DNA from: Helicobacter felis ATCC 49179
GTDB taxonomy: Bacteria; Campylobacterota; Campylobacteria; Campylobacterales; Helicobacteraceae
DNA: 64,000 bases
Assembly: GCF_000200595.1 (NCBI RefSeq)
Contig: NC_014810.2
Location: forward strand, 496,001-560,000
Direction: 5' to 3'
Shown here: in pieces, positions 1 to 8,663 of the stretch
Numbering within the stretch: the stretch's first letter is position 1
Layout: every line of letters starts with the position of its first letter
Program-made: the position numbers and the translations under genes
Notes under the pieces: model-generated
Told to the model about the DNA's origin: nothing
Databases searched by the model: none
The model's input: the letters and a program-made list of their open reading frames with translations, nothing else

Positions 1-862
1 TTGCCCCATCTAATGCGCCAGCACTAGAGGCTCCCGCTCCTAATATGGTATGGATTTCATCAATGAATAGAATACTTCCCTTATCCCGTTGCAATTCTCT
101 TAGCGTCTTTTTAAGCCGTTTTTCAAATTCGCCTCTATACTTGCTCCCAGCGACCATCGCGCTTAAATCCAAAGCATAAATTGTGCGCTCTAGCAAGAAA
201 GAGGGCACCTCTTTTTGGACAATCTTGAGGGCAAGTCCTTCGGCAATCGCCGTTTTGCCAACTCCCGGCTCACCCACCAGTAGGGGGTTATTTTTCTTGC
301 GCCGTCCCAAAATTTCAATCACCCTAGCAATTTCTTTATCTCTATGAGAAACCGGATCGATACGCGCTTCTTGCGCTAATGCATTAAGATTTTTAGCAAA
401 CTTCTGCAAGGCTGAGATTTTTTCTTTGGAAAAAGAAAGGGGGGGATGTTCTAAGATGCGCACTTCATCAATTTGAAAAGAAGTCAAAACTTTGGCACTG
501 TAGCTTCTATTTTCCTGCAACAAAACGAGCAAGAAATCTTGGACATCCATGACACGATAATGTGACTCTTTGGCATAATCATCTAGCGCGCAGAGGAGAT
601 CAAAAAGTTCCTTATTTTGCTTGGGCCGTTTGCGATTCTCTGTGTCTACAGAAGAGGGCACATGCTCGAGTAGGTAGTTTTGTACCATCTGTTTAGCGTC
701 CACAATGTCCATATCAAGCTGTTTTAAGAAGTGTTGCACCTCTTTATCATTGAGCATGACCAAGAAGATGTGCTCGACTGTAACATAGTGGTGCGCTAAT
801 TTAGTGGCTAAAGCAGTAGCAGAATTAATAATACGATAAAGCCTTGTAGTGATGGAGGGCAT
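1..862 (-). CDS. clpA: ATP-dependent Clp protease ATP-binding subunit ClpA (5'-terminal part only)
   Basis: AAA+ unfoldase that feeds substrates to the ClpP peptidase in the cytoplasm. The gene enters the window from the left, so only about the first 287 codons are visible. The N-terminal substrate-binding region is followed by the first ATPase module, with Walker [10 protein letters not shown] and, close to the edge, Walker B LFIDEIHT. The start [11 protein letters not shown] is an ATG 16 bases after the stop of the stress-protein gene, which suggests one transcript. A G7 tract lies in frame near position 440. No clpS gene is found between the two genes. ClpA rather than ClpB is chosen from the short N-terminal region and the neighbours. 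Confidence 0.9.
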   Translation of the reverse strand, partial: MPSITTRLYRIINSATALATKLAHHYVTVEHIFLVMLNDKEVQHFLKQLDMDIVDAKQMVQNYLLEHVPSSVDTENRKRPKQNKELFDLLCALDDYAKESHYRVMDVQDFLLVLLQENRSYSAKVLTSFQIDEVRILEHPPLSFSKEKISALQKFAKNLNALAQEARIDPVSHRDKEIARVIEILGRRKKNNPLLVGEPGVGKTAIAEGLALKIVQKEVPSFLLERTIYALDLSAMVAGSKYRGEFEKRLKKTLRELQRDKGSILFIDEIHTILGAGASSAGALDGA

Positions 863-878
863 TAGCGACCTTTAAAAT

Positions 879-1295
879 TCATTTGGCAACTAAAACAGGA
901 ATAGGAGAATTATCAATAAAGCTATTTTGATGAGAACCAAAAATCTTGTAAAAGGCAGAAGATTCGCTTGCACCAATGACCAAGAGATCAAAACCGGGCG
1001 CCATTTCCAAGATCACATCTACCGGACTACCCACTTTGAGTAAGCCTTCGCATGCAATACCCTCCTGTTTTAATAGCTCACTAAATTCTTCCAACAATTG
1101 ATTGGATTGTTCGTGGGCAATGACTTCAGCCTGACTATAGTTCATAATCCCACTCTCTGGGTAAATGAGTACCTCTGGACTCACATGCACAAGTGTTAAA
1201 TGGACATCTTTAAGCTTTTTAAAGAGTTTGAGGGTTGCCTCTAATCCAGTCCTGCATTCTTGTGTGTCGCTGATTCCAAAAAGCACCCTTAGCAT
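879..1295 (-). CDS. Universal stress protein (UspA family)
   Basis: Single Usp domain of 138 residues, the usual size of a stand-alone UspA-type protein. It opens with a beta strand (MLRVLFGISDT) that forms the nucleotide-binding edge. Near the C-terminus comes LLVIGASESS followed by FGSHQNSFIDNSPIPVLVAK, a variant of the G-x2-G-x9-G-S/T ATP-binding signature of the family. The protein is probably cytoplasmic and dimeric. Its target is not evident. It stands just upstream of clpA on the same strand and divergent from bioD. The start is supported by AAAGG and a TATAAT about 30 bases upstream. Confidence 0.82.
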   Translation of the reverse strand: MLRVLFGISDTQECRTGLEATLKLFKKLKDVHLTLVHVSPEVLIYPESGIMNYSQAEVIAHEQSNQLLEEFSELLKQEGIACEGLLKVGSPVDVILEMAPGFDLLVIGASESSAFYKIFGSHQNSFIDNSPIPVLVAK

Positions 1296-1323
1296 GCGCC
1301 ACCTTTACATAGTTGTTAAAGCC

Positions 1324-1329
1324 ATTATA
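1324..1329 (-). promoter_or_regulatory. -10 element for the stress-protein/clpA transcript
   Basis: On the minus strand the bases read TATAAT. The predicted transcript start is about 22 bases before the ATG at 1295. There is no clear -35, which is normal for Helicobacter vegetative promoters. Confidence 0.5.
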
Positions 1330-1363
1330 AGAGAAATAAGCTTAAGCTTTTGCGTTAGAAATG

Positions 1364-1369
1364 TATAAA
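1364..1369 (+). promoter_or_regulatory. Possible -10 element for bioD
   Basis: TATAAA preceded by TG lies 11 bases before the bioD ATG, which would give a leader of only about five bases. It is the only good -10 match in the divergent gap. Confidence 0.35.
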
Positions 1370-1380
1370 GGATTTCTTGA

Positions 1381-2040
1381 ATGTATGCCCCTATCTTTGT
1401 GAGCGCAACCAATACGGGCGTGGGCAAAACCACCTTGTCTTTAGAAATTGCTAGGTTGTGTAAGGCGCGTGGAATCAAAACTCTCTTAGCTAAACCCATT
1501 GAAACCGGTGTCAATTCAGAAGAGGAGAGCGATGCAGAGTTATTTCTACAAGAAAACTTACAAACAGAGGCGCATTTAAGCTTAGAAGACATTAGTTTTT
1601 GTCGCTATGTTTTAGGAGCTAGTCCCTTTGTGGCGACTCGTTTTGAACCCCACATTGTGATAGATTTTAAGGAAATTAAAAGAAAACTTGACATGCTACA
1701 GGAGCGTTGCAATCTGCTCATTGTAGAGGGTGTGGGAGGGTTGTTGGCCCCCTTAGATGCCAAAAATAAGATCATCGATCTTTGCCTATTTCTTAAGGCA
1801 AGACTTTTGATTGTCAATACCGATCATCTAGGCATGCTCAACAATCTCCTTTTAAATCAAGAATATCTCAATGCCCATAAAATTTCTCACCACATGCTCA
1901 TCAATGTGCGCGATAGACGCGCCTACACTCAGATCTGCAAACCCTACATTGAGCACCTCAACACGACCTTAAAAACCCCTATTTTGGAGTTCCCCGAGCA
2001 AAGCGCGCGTCTCTTAGATGCGATATTGGTCCCTTGTTGA
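1381..2040 (+). CDS. bioD: Dethiobiotin synthetase BioD
   Basis: ATP-dependent carboxylation of 7,8-diaminopelargonic acid to dethiobiotin, the next-to-last step of biotin synthesis, in the cytoplasm. The 219-residue protein has the BioD P-loop at residues 10-18 (TNTGVGKTT), the substrate-binding KPIETG at 38-43 and EGVGGLLAPL at 116-125, which contributes the Mg/ATP site. Length matches the family. It is divergently transcribed from the stress-protein gene and followed by sodB after 47 bases with its own promoter. No other bio gene is near, as I recall for H. pylori, where biotin genes are scattered. Confidence 0.93.
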   Translation: MYAPIFVSATNTGVGKTTLSLEIARLCKARGIKTLLAKPIETGVNSEEESDAELFLQENLQTEAHLSLEDISFCRYVLGASPFVATRFEPHIVIDFKEIKRKLDMLQERCNLLIVEGVGGLLAPLDAKNKIIDLCLFLKARLLIVNTDHLGMLNNLLLNQEYLNAHKISHHMLINVRDRRAYTQICKPYIEHLNTTLKTPILEFPEQSARLLDAILVPC

Positions 2041-2048
2041 GAATCTGG

Positions 2049-2057
2049 TGTTATAAT
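2049..2057 (+). promoter_or_regulatory. Extended -10 promoter of sodB
   Basis: TGTTATAAT, an extended -10, ends 30 bases before the sodB ATG. AAGGAG lies seven bases before the start. sodB of H. pylori is known to be Fur-controlled; I see no clear Fur box here. Confidence 0.6.
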
Positions 2058-2087
2058 GTGCGCTCAATTTAATTTGAAGGAGATGTC

Positions 2088-2729
2088 ATGTTTACTTTAC
2101 GCCAACTGCCCTATAGCAAGGATAGCATGGGGGATTTTTTAAGCCCTACCGCTTTTGAGTTCCACCATGGCAAACACCACCAAACCTATGTCAATAATCT
2201 CAACAACTTGATCCAAGATAGCGAGTTTAAAGATAGTTGCTTATTTAGCATTTTGACCAAGTCCAAAGGGGGGATTTTTAACAACGCTGCTCAGATTTAC
2301 AACCACGATTTTTATTGGGATTGCTTGAGTCCTAAAGAAACCCCTATGAGCGAGGAGCTTAAAACAGCTTTGATCGCCGATTATGGCTCGCTAGAAGACT
2401 TTAAAGAAGCCTTTATTAAAAGCGCGACCACTCTTTTTGGCTCAGGTTGGAACTGGGCAGTTTATAACCCCCAAACCCAAAAAATCGAGATCGTGCAAAC
2501 CAGCAATGCCAATACACCAGTAACCGAGCATAAAATCCCCATTTTAGTCGTAGATGTGTGGGAGCATGCCTACTACATCGATCACAAAAACGCCCGTCCC
2601 GTGTATTTGGAAAAGTTCTATGCTCATGTGAATTGGGACTTTGTGTCTAAATGCTACGAATGGGCAAAAAAAGAGGGTTTGGGTTCTGTGGATCACTACA
2701 TTAACGAGCTCGTGCATAAGAAAGCCTAA
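2088..2729 (+). CDS. sodB: Superoxide dismutase (Fe)
   Basis: Dismutates superoxide to oxygen and hydrogen peroxide in the cytoplasm. The four metal ligands are visible: H26 (FHHGKHH), H73 (YNHDFYW), and D156 and H160 in DVWEHAYY. Gln69 in AAQIYNH is the residue typical of iron enzymes, so the Fe form is favoured over Mn. The FGSGWNWAV signature precedes the last pair of ligands. The 213-residue length is normal. Its stop codon overlaps the ATG of thiG by one base, so the two genes are coupled in translation, an unusual partnership. Confidence 0.96.
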   Translation: MFTLRQLPYSKDSMGDFLSPTAFEFHHGKHHQTYVNNLNNLIQDSEFKDSCLFSILTKSKGGIFNNAAQIYNHDFYWDCLSPKETPMSEELKTALIADYGSLEDFKEAFIKSATTLFGSGWNWAVYNPQTQKIEIVQTSNANTPVTEHKIPILVVDVWEHAYYIDHKNARPVYLEKFYAHVNWDFVSKCYEWAKKEGLGSVDHYINELVHKKA

Positions 2730-3505
2730 TGGCAGACATTTTAAGTATTGGGGCTAAAAATTTCCACTCCCGTCTGATTGTAGGGAGTGGAAAATATAAA
2801 GACTTTGCCACCACCAAGCAGGCGACCCTAGCTAGCGGGGCGGAGATGATCACTGTGGCGGTGCGCCGGGTGAATATCACCGACCCCAATAGCGAAAATT
2901 TATTAGACACCTTTAAAGATACGGGTATTAGTTTTTTGCCCAACTCCGCGGGGTGTCGCACCGCTCAAGAGGCGATCGCCCTTTTTAGGCTTGTCAGGGA
3001 AGCTACCGGGATTGATTTTATCAAGCTAGAAATTATCGGGGATGATCGAACACTCTATCCGGATGTGCTTGAAACTCTGCAAGCCTGTGAGGTCTTGGCT
3101 AAAGAGGGTTTTTGTGTGCTCGCTTATAGCAATGACGATCCGATTATGGCTAAAAAGCTAGAAGATGCCGGAGCGAGCGCGGTGATGCCTCTAGCCTCCC
3201 CCATTGGGAGCGGGCTGGGGATTCAAAACCGCTACAACATTGGCTTTATTAAGGAGGCTGTAAAAGTGCCCGTGATTGTGGATGCGGGCGTGGGCTGTGC
3301 CTCCGATGCCAGCATTGCAATGGAGCTAGGCGCAGATGGGGTTTTGACCAACACGGCGATCGCTTTGGCTAGCGATCCGGTGGTGATGGCAGAGAGCATG
3401 AAATTTGCCGTATTAGCTGGGCGCAAAAGTTACCTAGCCGGGCGCATTCCTAAAAAAGCCTATGCTAGTCCTAGCTCTCCGGTCTTTGGACTAGCCCAAC
3501 TTTGA
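2729..3505 (+). CDS. thiG: Thiazole synthase ThiG
   Basis: Condenses 1-deoxy-D-xylulose 5-phosphate, dehydroglycine and ThiS thiocarboxylate into the thiazole of thiamine. TIM-barrel protein of 258 residues. Visible signatures are [12 protein letters not shown] at 71-82, the Schiff-base lysine K99 in [10 protein letters not shown], and the phosphate-binding [11 protein letters not shown] near residue 190. It overlaps sodB by one base and cmoA by four. No thiS, thiF or thiH is in the window, so partners must lie elsewhere. To my knowledge H. pylori lacks thiG, which makes this a difference from that species. Confidence 0.95.
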   Translation: MADILSIGAKNFHSRLIVGSGKYKDFATTKQATLASGAEMITVAVRRVNITDPNSENLLDTFKDTGISFLPNSAGCRTAQEAIALFRLVREATGIDFIKLEIIGDDRTLYPDVLETLQACEVLAKEGFCVLAYSNDDPIMAKKLEDAGASAVMPLASPIGSGLGIQNRYNIGFIKEAVKVPVIVDAGVGCASDASIAMELGADGVLTNTAIALASDPVVMAESMKFAVLAGRKSYLAGRIPKKAYASPSSPVFGLAQL

Positions 3506-4200
3506 AAGATACCCTCTTTTGTGCGCCCCTGCCAAAACGCTTTGAGTTTGACAGCCAAGTGGCGGGCATGTTTGATGACATGCTGGAGCGCTCCATCCCC
3601 CACTACCAAGAAACCCTCAAATTAGCGAGCCACTTTGTCGCCCAAGATTTGGAGGGCGTGGTGTATGATTTGGGCTGTTCTACGGGCAATTTTTTAGCCA
3701 CTCTAGCCCCTATGCTCCCCCAAGACACCCTCTTAGTGGGCGTAGATAACGCCCCAAGCATGCTAGAAAAAGCACAAGAAAAGCTACAGGACTCTCATGT
3801 AACTTGGCGCTGTGAAGACCTTTTACACACCTCTTTAGACAATGCCGGAGCTGTCAGCCTGCTCTACACCTTGCAATTTATCCGCCCCCTGCAACGCCAA
3901 ACCTTGATAGGGCGTATTTTCCAAGCCCTAAAGCCCGGGGGGGTTTTGGTAGTGGCAGAGAAAATGATGAGCTTGGATCGCATTTTAGATAAACAAATGA
4001 TCGAGCTTTACTATCTTTACAAACAAGCACAGGGCTATAGCCTCAATGAGATTAGCTTCAAGCGCGAAGCTTTAGAAAATGTGCTCGTGCCCTATAGTTT
4101 GCAGGAAAACACCGCTCTTTTGGAGCAAGCGGGTTTTAAACATGTAGAGGTGCTGTTTAAATGGGTGAATTTTGGGCTCTTAATCGCGCGCAAGACCTAA
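3502..4200 (+). CDS. cmoA: Carboxy-S-adenosyl-L-methionine synthase CmoA
   Basis: Converts SAM and prephenate to carboxy-SAM, used by CmoB to modify the wobble uridine of tRNA to cmo5U. The Rossmann methyltransferase fold shows motif [10 protein letters not shown] at 56-64. The family N-terminus [18 protein letters not shown], with SIPHYQE, is clear. At 232 residues it is close to the usual 240-250. The start is TTG at 3502, overlapping the thiG TGA as TTGA; no ATG fits the conserved N-terminus. CmoB is not nearby. Confidence 0.9.
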   Translation: MKDTLFCAPLPKRFEFDSQVAGMFDDMLERSIPHYQETLKLASHFVAQDLEGVVYDLGCSTGNFLATLAPMLPQDTLLVGVDNAPSMLEKAQEKLQDSHVTWRCEDLLHTSLDNAGAVSLLYTLQFIRPLQRQTLIGRIFQALKPGGVLVVAEKMMSLDRILDKQMIELYYLYKQAQGYSLNEISFKREALENVLVPYSLQENTALLEQAGFKHVEVLFKWVNFGLLIARKT

Positions 4201-4211
4201 AGAGAAAAAAG

Positions 4212-4898
4212 ATGACGCGCATTGCTAAAAACATCCTTAAAATAGCTCTTATTAGTCTATGTTGTGTGGGAAGTGTTGTTGCCCATGAAAACCCAACAAA
4301 AGCCCAACAAATTAAACAATACCTCTCTGTAGCTCAAAAGGCTTACCATCGCAAAAATTATGACAAGGCTTTCACATACTTTCAAAAAGCGGCAGATTTA
4401 GGAAGCGTTAAGGGCTATGTCGGTTTGGGGGATCTATATAGCGACTATGATAGTGGTTTTAGTGATTATGCGCAGGTGTTGTTCTATTACAAAAAGGCGG
4501 GAGATTTGGGGAATGCGGAGGCTTATTTTAATCTAGGCTATCTGTATAATGTGGGTGGCGATTGCGATAGATTCGGGTGCGCTGTGAAGCCAGATAATAA
4601 AAAAGCCCTGCAATACTTCAAAAAAGCAGGCGACATGGGATATGCAGCAGGCTATCTCGATGCGGGGTTGATGTATGAGGGTGATGAAGGCATCCCAAAA
4701 GATTACGCTAAAGCCATGCAATACTACCAAAAGGCAGCAGATATGGGGGAGGTTGCAGCTTACAGTAATTTGGGGATTATGTATGCACATGGTAAAGGTG
4801 TCAAGCGCGACATAGAAAAAGCGCGCCAATACTACCAAAAGGCTTGCAATATGGGTTTTGACACTTCTTGTTGGCTCCTAAAGGAGCTAAAACACTAA
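4212..4898 (+). CDS. Secreted Sel1-repeat protein (Hcp-like)
   Basis: A signal peptide (start MTRIAKNILKIALISL, predicted cleavage after VVAHE or nearby) precedes about five Sel1-like helical repeats of roughly 36 residues, each with the pattern A-x2-YF-x-KAAD-x-G. The last repeat has the paired cysteines ACNMGFDTSC typical of Helicobacter cysteine-rich (Hcp) proteins, which are exported solenoids thought to bind host or cell-wall ligands. The ATG at 4212 is preferred over an in-frame ATG inside cmoA because the signal peptide begins there. It follows cmoA by 11 bases. Its ligand is unknown. Three related genes or remnants lie at 29.4-33.0 kb. Confidence 0.83.
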   Translation: MTRIAKNILKIALISLCCVGSVVAHENPTKAQQIKQYLSVAQKAYHRKNYDKAFTYFQKAADLGSVKGYVGLGDLYSDYDSGFSDYAQVLFYYKKAGDLGNAEAYFNLGYLYNVGGDCDRFGCAVKPDNKKALQYFKKAGDMGYAAGYLDAGLMYEGDEGIPKDYAKAMQYYQKAADMGEVAAYSNLGIMYAHGKGVKRDIEKARQYYQKACNMGFDTSCWLLKELKH

Positions 4899-4915
4899 GG
4901 GGTTTTTTGCAAATG

Positions 4916-5944
4916 CTAAGGTTGCAAAGTCTCTAGCAGATTCAAGCCAAAGCCCTTTAAAGCCGTATATTCAGGGTTATCTTGAGTGGTGATGAGCTTA
5001 AAATCTTGGATACCCAAACTCTTTAAAATCAACGCCCCCACCCCAAAACTTTTCATGGTATCTGTCTTAGCTTGGGGGTTAATGCACACTAGATAACCCC
5101 CTTGGGTTTGCAATGTCTGCAGGGCTTTTAGAAAGAAGTTATATTGCTCGGGCTGGCTCAAGAGCGCGTAATCGTTCTGCACCACATGGAAACGCACTAA
5201 AGGCACGGCAGGGTTGCCAAATTGATAAACATGGTGTTCGCGTTGGAGGTGATCCATAAGTTTAATATAAGTGCAGTGGTAATCCATAAAACACGCCGGC
5301 GCGCTGTAGGCAAGATGCACGAGATTTTCCATTTGAAGGCGGTAGCTGACTAAATCCGACACATAGAGAATCTTAAGCCCGTGCTCTTGAGCGAAATCAA
5401 GTAAAAACTTATCCCCCCGTTGTGCCATCGAACCATCTTCTTTCATGATCTCACAAATCACGCTCACCGGTTTTAGCCCGGCTAATTTACATAAATCCAC
5501 GCTTGCCTCTGTGTGTCCTGTGCGCACCAAAACCCCCTCATCTTTAGCCACGAGAGGGAAAATATGCCCGGGGCGCACAAAATCCTGCGCGCTGGTCTTT
5601 TCATCACATAGTAATTCAATGGTCAAAGATCGCTCATAAGCCGAAATGCCTGTTTTAGCTTGGCGTGCGTCTATGGAGACCGTGAAAGCTGTCTCATGTT
5701 TAGAGTCATTGTGAGGTACCATAGGTTGCAACTCAAAACGATGGGCTAGTTCTTTAGTGAGCGAAACACAGATGAGTCCGCGCGCGTGTTTAGCCATGAA
5801 ATTGATCTTATCTGGGTTGCTAAATTCCCCCGCCATGACCAAATCCCCCTCATTCTCCCGATCTTCATCATCCATAAGAATAATAAGATGTCCTTGTTGG
5901 ATGGCTGTAATAGCCTCCTGCACTCTTTCTAAAACGCCTTGCAT
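4916..5944 (-). CDS. ribBA: 3,4-dihydroxy-2-butanone 4-phosphate synthase with degenerate GTP cyclohydrolase II-like domain
   Basis: The N-terminal ~200 residues are RibB, which makes 3,4-dihydroxy-2-butanone 4-phosphate from ribulose 5-phosphate for riboflavin. They carry DDEDRENEGDLVMAGE and RPGHIFPL with the acidic metal and catalytic residues. The C-terminal ~145 residues hold the place of GTP cyclohydrolase II but lack its zinc cysteines and the CDCGEEL-type motif, so that activity is very unlikely. A separate, complete ribA lies at 46982-47569. The start ATG at 5944 is preferred over one at 5983 because the -10 element lies inside the longer version. Final length is 342 residues. Confidence 0.9.
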   Translation of the reverse strand: MQGVLERVQEAITAIQQGHLIILMDDEDRENEGDLVMAGEFSNPDKINFMAKHARGLICVSLTKELAHRFELQPMVPHNDSKHETAFTVSIDARQAKTGISAYERSLTIELLCDEKTSAQDFVRPGHIFPLVAKDEGVLVRTGHTEASVDLCKLAGLKPVSVICEIMKEDGSMAQRGDKFLLDFAQEHGLKILYVSDLVSYRLQMENLVHLAYSAPACFMDYHCTYIKLMDHLQREHHVYQFGNPAVPLVRFHVVQNDYALLSQPEQYNFFLKALQTLQTQGGYLVCINPQAKTDTMKSFGVGALILKSLGIQDFKLITTQDNPEYTALKGFGLNLLETLQP

Positions 5945-5971
5945 GATGGTCCCTTTTACATTGATCGTGTC

Positions 5972-5980
5972 ATTGTAGCA
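5972..5980 (-). promoter_or_regulatory. Extended -10 promoter of ribBA
   Basis: Minus strand reads TGCTACAAT, placing the transcript start about 20 bases before the ATG at 5944. No FMN riboswitch-like structure is evident in this short leader. Confidence 0.5.
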
Positions 5981-6016
5981 CAAAATGAAAACAACACTCA
6001 GAATTTAAAAAAACCA

Positions 6017-6025
6017 TGTTAGAAT
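6017..6025 (+). promoter_or_regulatory. Extended -10 promoter of mtnN
   Basis: TGTTAGAAT ends 24 bases before the mtnN ATG; AAGGA forms the ribosome binding site. Confidence 0.5.
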
Positions 6026-6049
6026 ACGCCCTTTGCAACAAGGATATTT

Positions 6050-6751
6050 ATGGAAAAAGTCATCGGCGTGATGGGCGCAATGCCTGAGGAGATCGCCCCT
6101 TTTTTAGAATTATTTGGCACGCACACGCAGGAAAATATCGGAGGGAATGTGTTTTATACCATTCCTTTTAAGGGCATGCGCATCGTTCTAGCCTATAGCA
6201 AGATTGGCAAGGTGCATGCCGCTACCACTGCCAGCACGATGTTATTACGCTATGGAGTGCAACAACTTATCTTTAGCGGAGTGGCTGGGGGGCTTGCCCC
6301 TCACTTGCAGATTAACGATCTTTTATTAGCGACCAAACTCTGCCAAGCGGATGTAAATTTGTGCGCCTTTGGGCATCCCATAGGCTTTATTCCTGAGAGT
6401 ATGGTTTTTGTGGAAAGCAATTCTAAACTAAATGCCCTAGCTCAGAGCGTAGCCCAAGATTTGGGTATAGAGCTTAAAAGCGGGATAGTGGCTACATGCG
6501 ATCAATTTATCAGCTCCAAAGAACGCAAGGCGGAATTGGTGCGCGATTTTGGGGCGGATGTGGTGGAAATGGAGGGAGCGAGTGTGGGCTTTGTGTGTGC
6601 GAATTTTGGTGTGCCTTTCTGTGTCTTGCGCAGTGTGAGCGATAATGCCAATGGAGAAGCCCCGCAGGATTTCGATCGCTTTTTGGCGCAAAGTTCCCAA
6701 ACCAGCGCGCGCTTTGTCTTCAGCATGCTAGAAAAATTAGCAACCTCTTGA
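6050..6751 (+). CDS. mtnN: MTA/SAH/6-amino-6-deoxyfutalosine nucleosidase
   Basis: Hydrolyses the N-glycosidic bond of methylthioadenosine and S-adenosylhomocysteine and, in Helicobacter, of 6-amino-6-deoxyfutalosine in menaquinone synthesis. The 233-residue phosphorylase-fold protein has the opening IGVMGAMPEEI with a catalytic glutamate, the SGVAGGL loop, VEMEGAS (ribose-binding glutamate) and RSVSDNAN with the catalytic aspartate. The role in menaquinone links it to mqnC at 62.6 kb. Its stop codon lies inside the -35 hexamer of the tRNA promoter. Confidence 0.94.
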   Translation: MEKVIGVMGAMPEEIAPFLELFGTHTQENIGGNVFYTIPFKGMRIVLAYSKIGKVHAATTASTMLLRYGVQQLIFSGVAGGLAPHLQINDLLLATKLCQADVNLCAFGHPIGFIPESMVFVESNSKLNALAQSVAQDLGIELKSGIVATCDQFISSKERKAELVRDFGADVVEMEGASVGFVCANFGVPFCVLRSVSDNANGEAPQDFDRFLAQSSQTSARFVFSMLEKLATS

Positions 6752-6777
6752 CAAGTAGATATAAAAAGTGTTATAAT
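6748..6777 (+). promoter_or_regulatory. Strong vegetative promoter for the tRNA-tuf operon
   Basis: TTGACA at 6748-6753 and TATAAT at 6772-6777 with an 18-base spacer. This is a full two-box promoter, rare in a genus where the -35 is usually poor, and fits stable RNA expression. Confidence 0.8.
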
Positions 6778-6793
6778 CGAAATTTGTGTTAGT

Positions 6794-6869
6794 GCTGGCT
6801 TAGCTCAATTGGTAGAGCAGCTGCCTTGTAAGCAGCAGGTTGGGGGTTCAAGTCCCTTAGCCAGCTCCA
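6794..6869 (+). tRNA. tRNA-Thr (anticodon TGT)
   Basis: Acceptor arms GCTGGCT and AGCCAGC pair perfectly. The anticodon loop reads CTTGTAA, the T loop is GTTCAAGTC and CCA is encoded. First of four clustered tRNAs. Confidence 0.97.
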
Positions 6870-6872
6870 TTA

Positions 6873-6958
<86 letters not shown>

Positions 6959-6960
6959 GC

Positions 6961-7037
6961 GCGGGAATAGCTCAGTTGGCTAGAGCATCAGCCTTCCAAG
7001 CTGAGGGTCGCGGGTTCGAGTCCCGTTTCCCGCTCCA
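6961..7037 (+). tRNA. tRNA-Gly (anticodon TCC)
   Basis: Acceptor GCGGGAA pairs with TTCCCGC. Anticodon loop CTTCCAA, T loop GTTCGAGTC, encoded CCA. Confidence 0.97.
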
Positions 7038-7042
7038 GGGTC

Positions 7043-7117
7043 GCCCATATAGCTCAGGGGCAGAGCACTTCCTTGGTAAGGAAGAGGTCGGCGGTTCAAT
7101 TCCGCTTATGGGCTCCA
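7043..7117 (+). tRNA. tRNA-Thr (anticodon GGT)
   Basis: Acceptor GCCCATA pairs with TATGGGC. Anticodon loop TTGGTAA, T loop GTTCAATTC, encoded CCA. A second threonine isoacceptor; it ends 47 bases before tuf. Confidence 0.97.
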
Positions 7118-7164
7118 GTAGCTATCCCTAAACAGGTTTTAAAAATTTATATACAGGAGCACAA

Positions 7165-8364
7165 ATGGCAAAAGCAAAGTTTGAAAGAAACAAACCCCAT
7201 GTCAATGTGGGTACCATTGGGCATGTTGACCATGGTAAAACTACTTTGAGCGCAGCGATTTCTGCCGTACTATCCCTAAAAGGTTTAGCTGAACTCAAAG
7301 ATTACGACAATATCGACAACGCCCCCGAAGAAAAAGAGAGAGGCATTACCATCGCCACTTCTCACATTGAATACTCTACAGAAAACCGCCACTACGCCCA
7401 TGTGGACTGCCCCGGACACGCCGACTATGTGAAAAACATGATCACTGGTGCAGCCCAAATGGATGGCGCAATTCTCGTTGTATCTGCGGCTGATGGTCCT
7501 ATGCCCCAAACCCGTGAACACATTCTATTGGCACGCCAAGTGGGTGTTCCTCATATCGTAGTGTTCTTGAACAAACAAGACATGGTGGACGATCAAGAAC
7601 TTTTAGACCTCGTAGAAATGGAAGTGCGCGAACTTTTGAGTGCTTATGACTTCCCCGGAGACGACACCCCTATCATCGCTGGATCTGCACTTAAGGCCTT
7701 AGAAGAAGCCAAAACTGGCAATATTGGCGAATGGGGTCAAAAAGTGTTGGATTTGATGGCACAAGTAGATGGTTATGTGCCCACCCCTGAGCGCGACACT
7801 GAAAAAGCCTTTTTGATGCCTGTAGAAGATGTGTTCTCTATTGCAGGTCGTGGCACCGTTGTAACTGGTAGGATTGAACGCGGTGTGGTCAAAATTGGCG
7901 ATGAAGTGGAAATTGTGGGCATTAAAGACACCCAAAAAACCACCGTTACCGGCGTGGAAATGTTCCGTAAAGAACTTGATAAAGGTGAAGCGGGCGACAA
8001 TGTGGGCGTATTGCTTCGTGGTACTAAAAAAGAAGATGTCTTCCGCGGTATGGTGCTTTGTAAACCCGGCTCCATCACTCCTCATAAGAAATTTGAAGGC
8101 GAAGTGTATGTTCTCTCCAAAGAGGAAGGCGGACGACACACTCCTTTCTTTAACGGCTACCGCCCTCAATTCTATGTGCGCACCACCGATGTAACTGGCT
8201 CTATTACTCTGCCTGAAGGCACTGAAATGATCATGCCCGGAGATAACACTAAAATCGTGGTGGAACTCATTAGTTCTATTGCGCTAGAAGTGGGCACTAA
8301 ATTTGCCATCCGTGAAGGGGGTAAAACTGTGGGCGCAGGTGTGGTTACTAAGATCCTCGAGTAG
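7165..8364 (+). CDS. tuf: Translation elongation factor Tu
   Basis: GTPase that brings aminoacyl-tRNA to the ribosome. At 399 residues it has family length. G1 is GHVDHGKT at 19-26, G3 DCPGHADY, G4 NKQD, and G5 SALKALE. The C-terminal beta barrels follow ([10 protein letters not shown], then [16 protein letters not shown]). AGGAG lies eight bases before the ATG. It probably shares the tRNA cluster transcript, because no separate -10 stands out in the 47-base gap. It is followed after nine bases by rpmG. Confidence 0.98.
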   Translation: MAKAKFERNKPHVNVGTIGHVDHGKTTLSAAISAVLSLKGLAELKDYDNIDNAPEEKERGITIATSHIEYSTENRHYAHVDCPGHADYVKNMITGAAQMDGAILVVSAADGPMPQTREHILLARQVGVPHIVVFLNKQDMVDDQELLDLVEMEVRELLSAYDFPGDDTPIIAGSALKALEEAKTGNIGEWGQKVLDLMAQVDGYVPTPERDTEKAFLMPVEDVFSIAGRGTVVTGRIERGVVKIGDEVEIVGIKDTQKTTVTGVEMFRKELDKGEAGDNVGVLLRGTKKEDVFRGMVLCKPGSITPHKKFEGEVYVLSKEEGGRHTPFFNGYRPQFYVRTTDVTGSITLPEGTEMIMPGDNTKIVVELISSIALEVGTKFAIREGGKTVGAGVVTKILE

Positions 8365-8373
8365 GGGTTGAGC

Positions 8374-8532
8374 ATGAAAATCAAAGTTGGCTTGAAATGT
8401 GCGGATTGTGCAGAAATTAATTACAGCACAACCAAAAATGCCAAGACAAATACGGAGAAACTGGAGCTCAAAAAGTTCTGCCCTAGGGAGAATAAGCGCA
8501 CTACACATAAAGAGGTTAAACTCAAGAGTTAA
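8374..8532 (+). CDS. rpmG: 50S ribosomal protein L33
   Basis: Small protein of 52 residues ([12 protein letters not shown] start). The first zinc pair CADC is present, but the second is reduced to FCPRENK with one cysteine, so zinc binding is probably lost or altered. The same reduced form occurs in H. pylori as far as I recall. It sits between tuf and tRNA-Trp in the expected order. The end TTAAGG is followed 22 bases later by the tRNA. Confidence 0.94.
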   Translation: MKIKVGLKCADCAEINYSTTKNAKTNTEKLELKKFCPRENKRTTHKEVKLKS

Positions 8533-8554
8533 GGGGGGGTATTGGAGGGGGTGA

Positions 8555-8630
8555 AGGTCAGTAGCTCCAATGGTAGAGCACCGGTCTCCAAAACCGATTG
8601 TTGGGGGTTCGAGTCCCTCCTGGCCTGCCA
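8555..8630 (+). tRNA. tRNA-Trp (anticodon CCA)
   Basis: Acceptor AGGTCAG pairs with CTGGCCT with one G-T pair. Anticodon loop CTCCAAA, T loop GTTCGAGTC, encoded CCA after discriminator G. Confidence 0.97.
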
Positions 8631-8663
8631 TGAGGATGCGTAAACTTAAAAAAAGTTGGTAGA

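Noticed and set aside
436-445. G7 tract in clpA
   Set aside because: In frame, short, and inside an otherwise normal gene; no sign of switching.
7285-8169. Long open frames opposite tuf
   Set aside because: They are antisense to a highly conserved gene and reflect its codon pattern.
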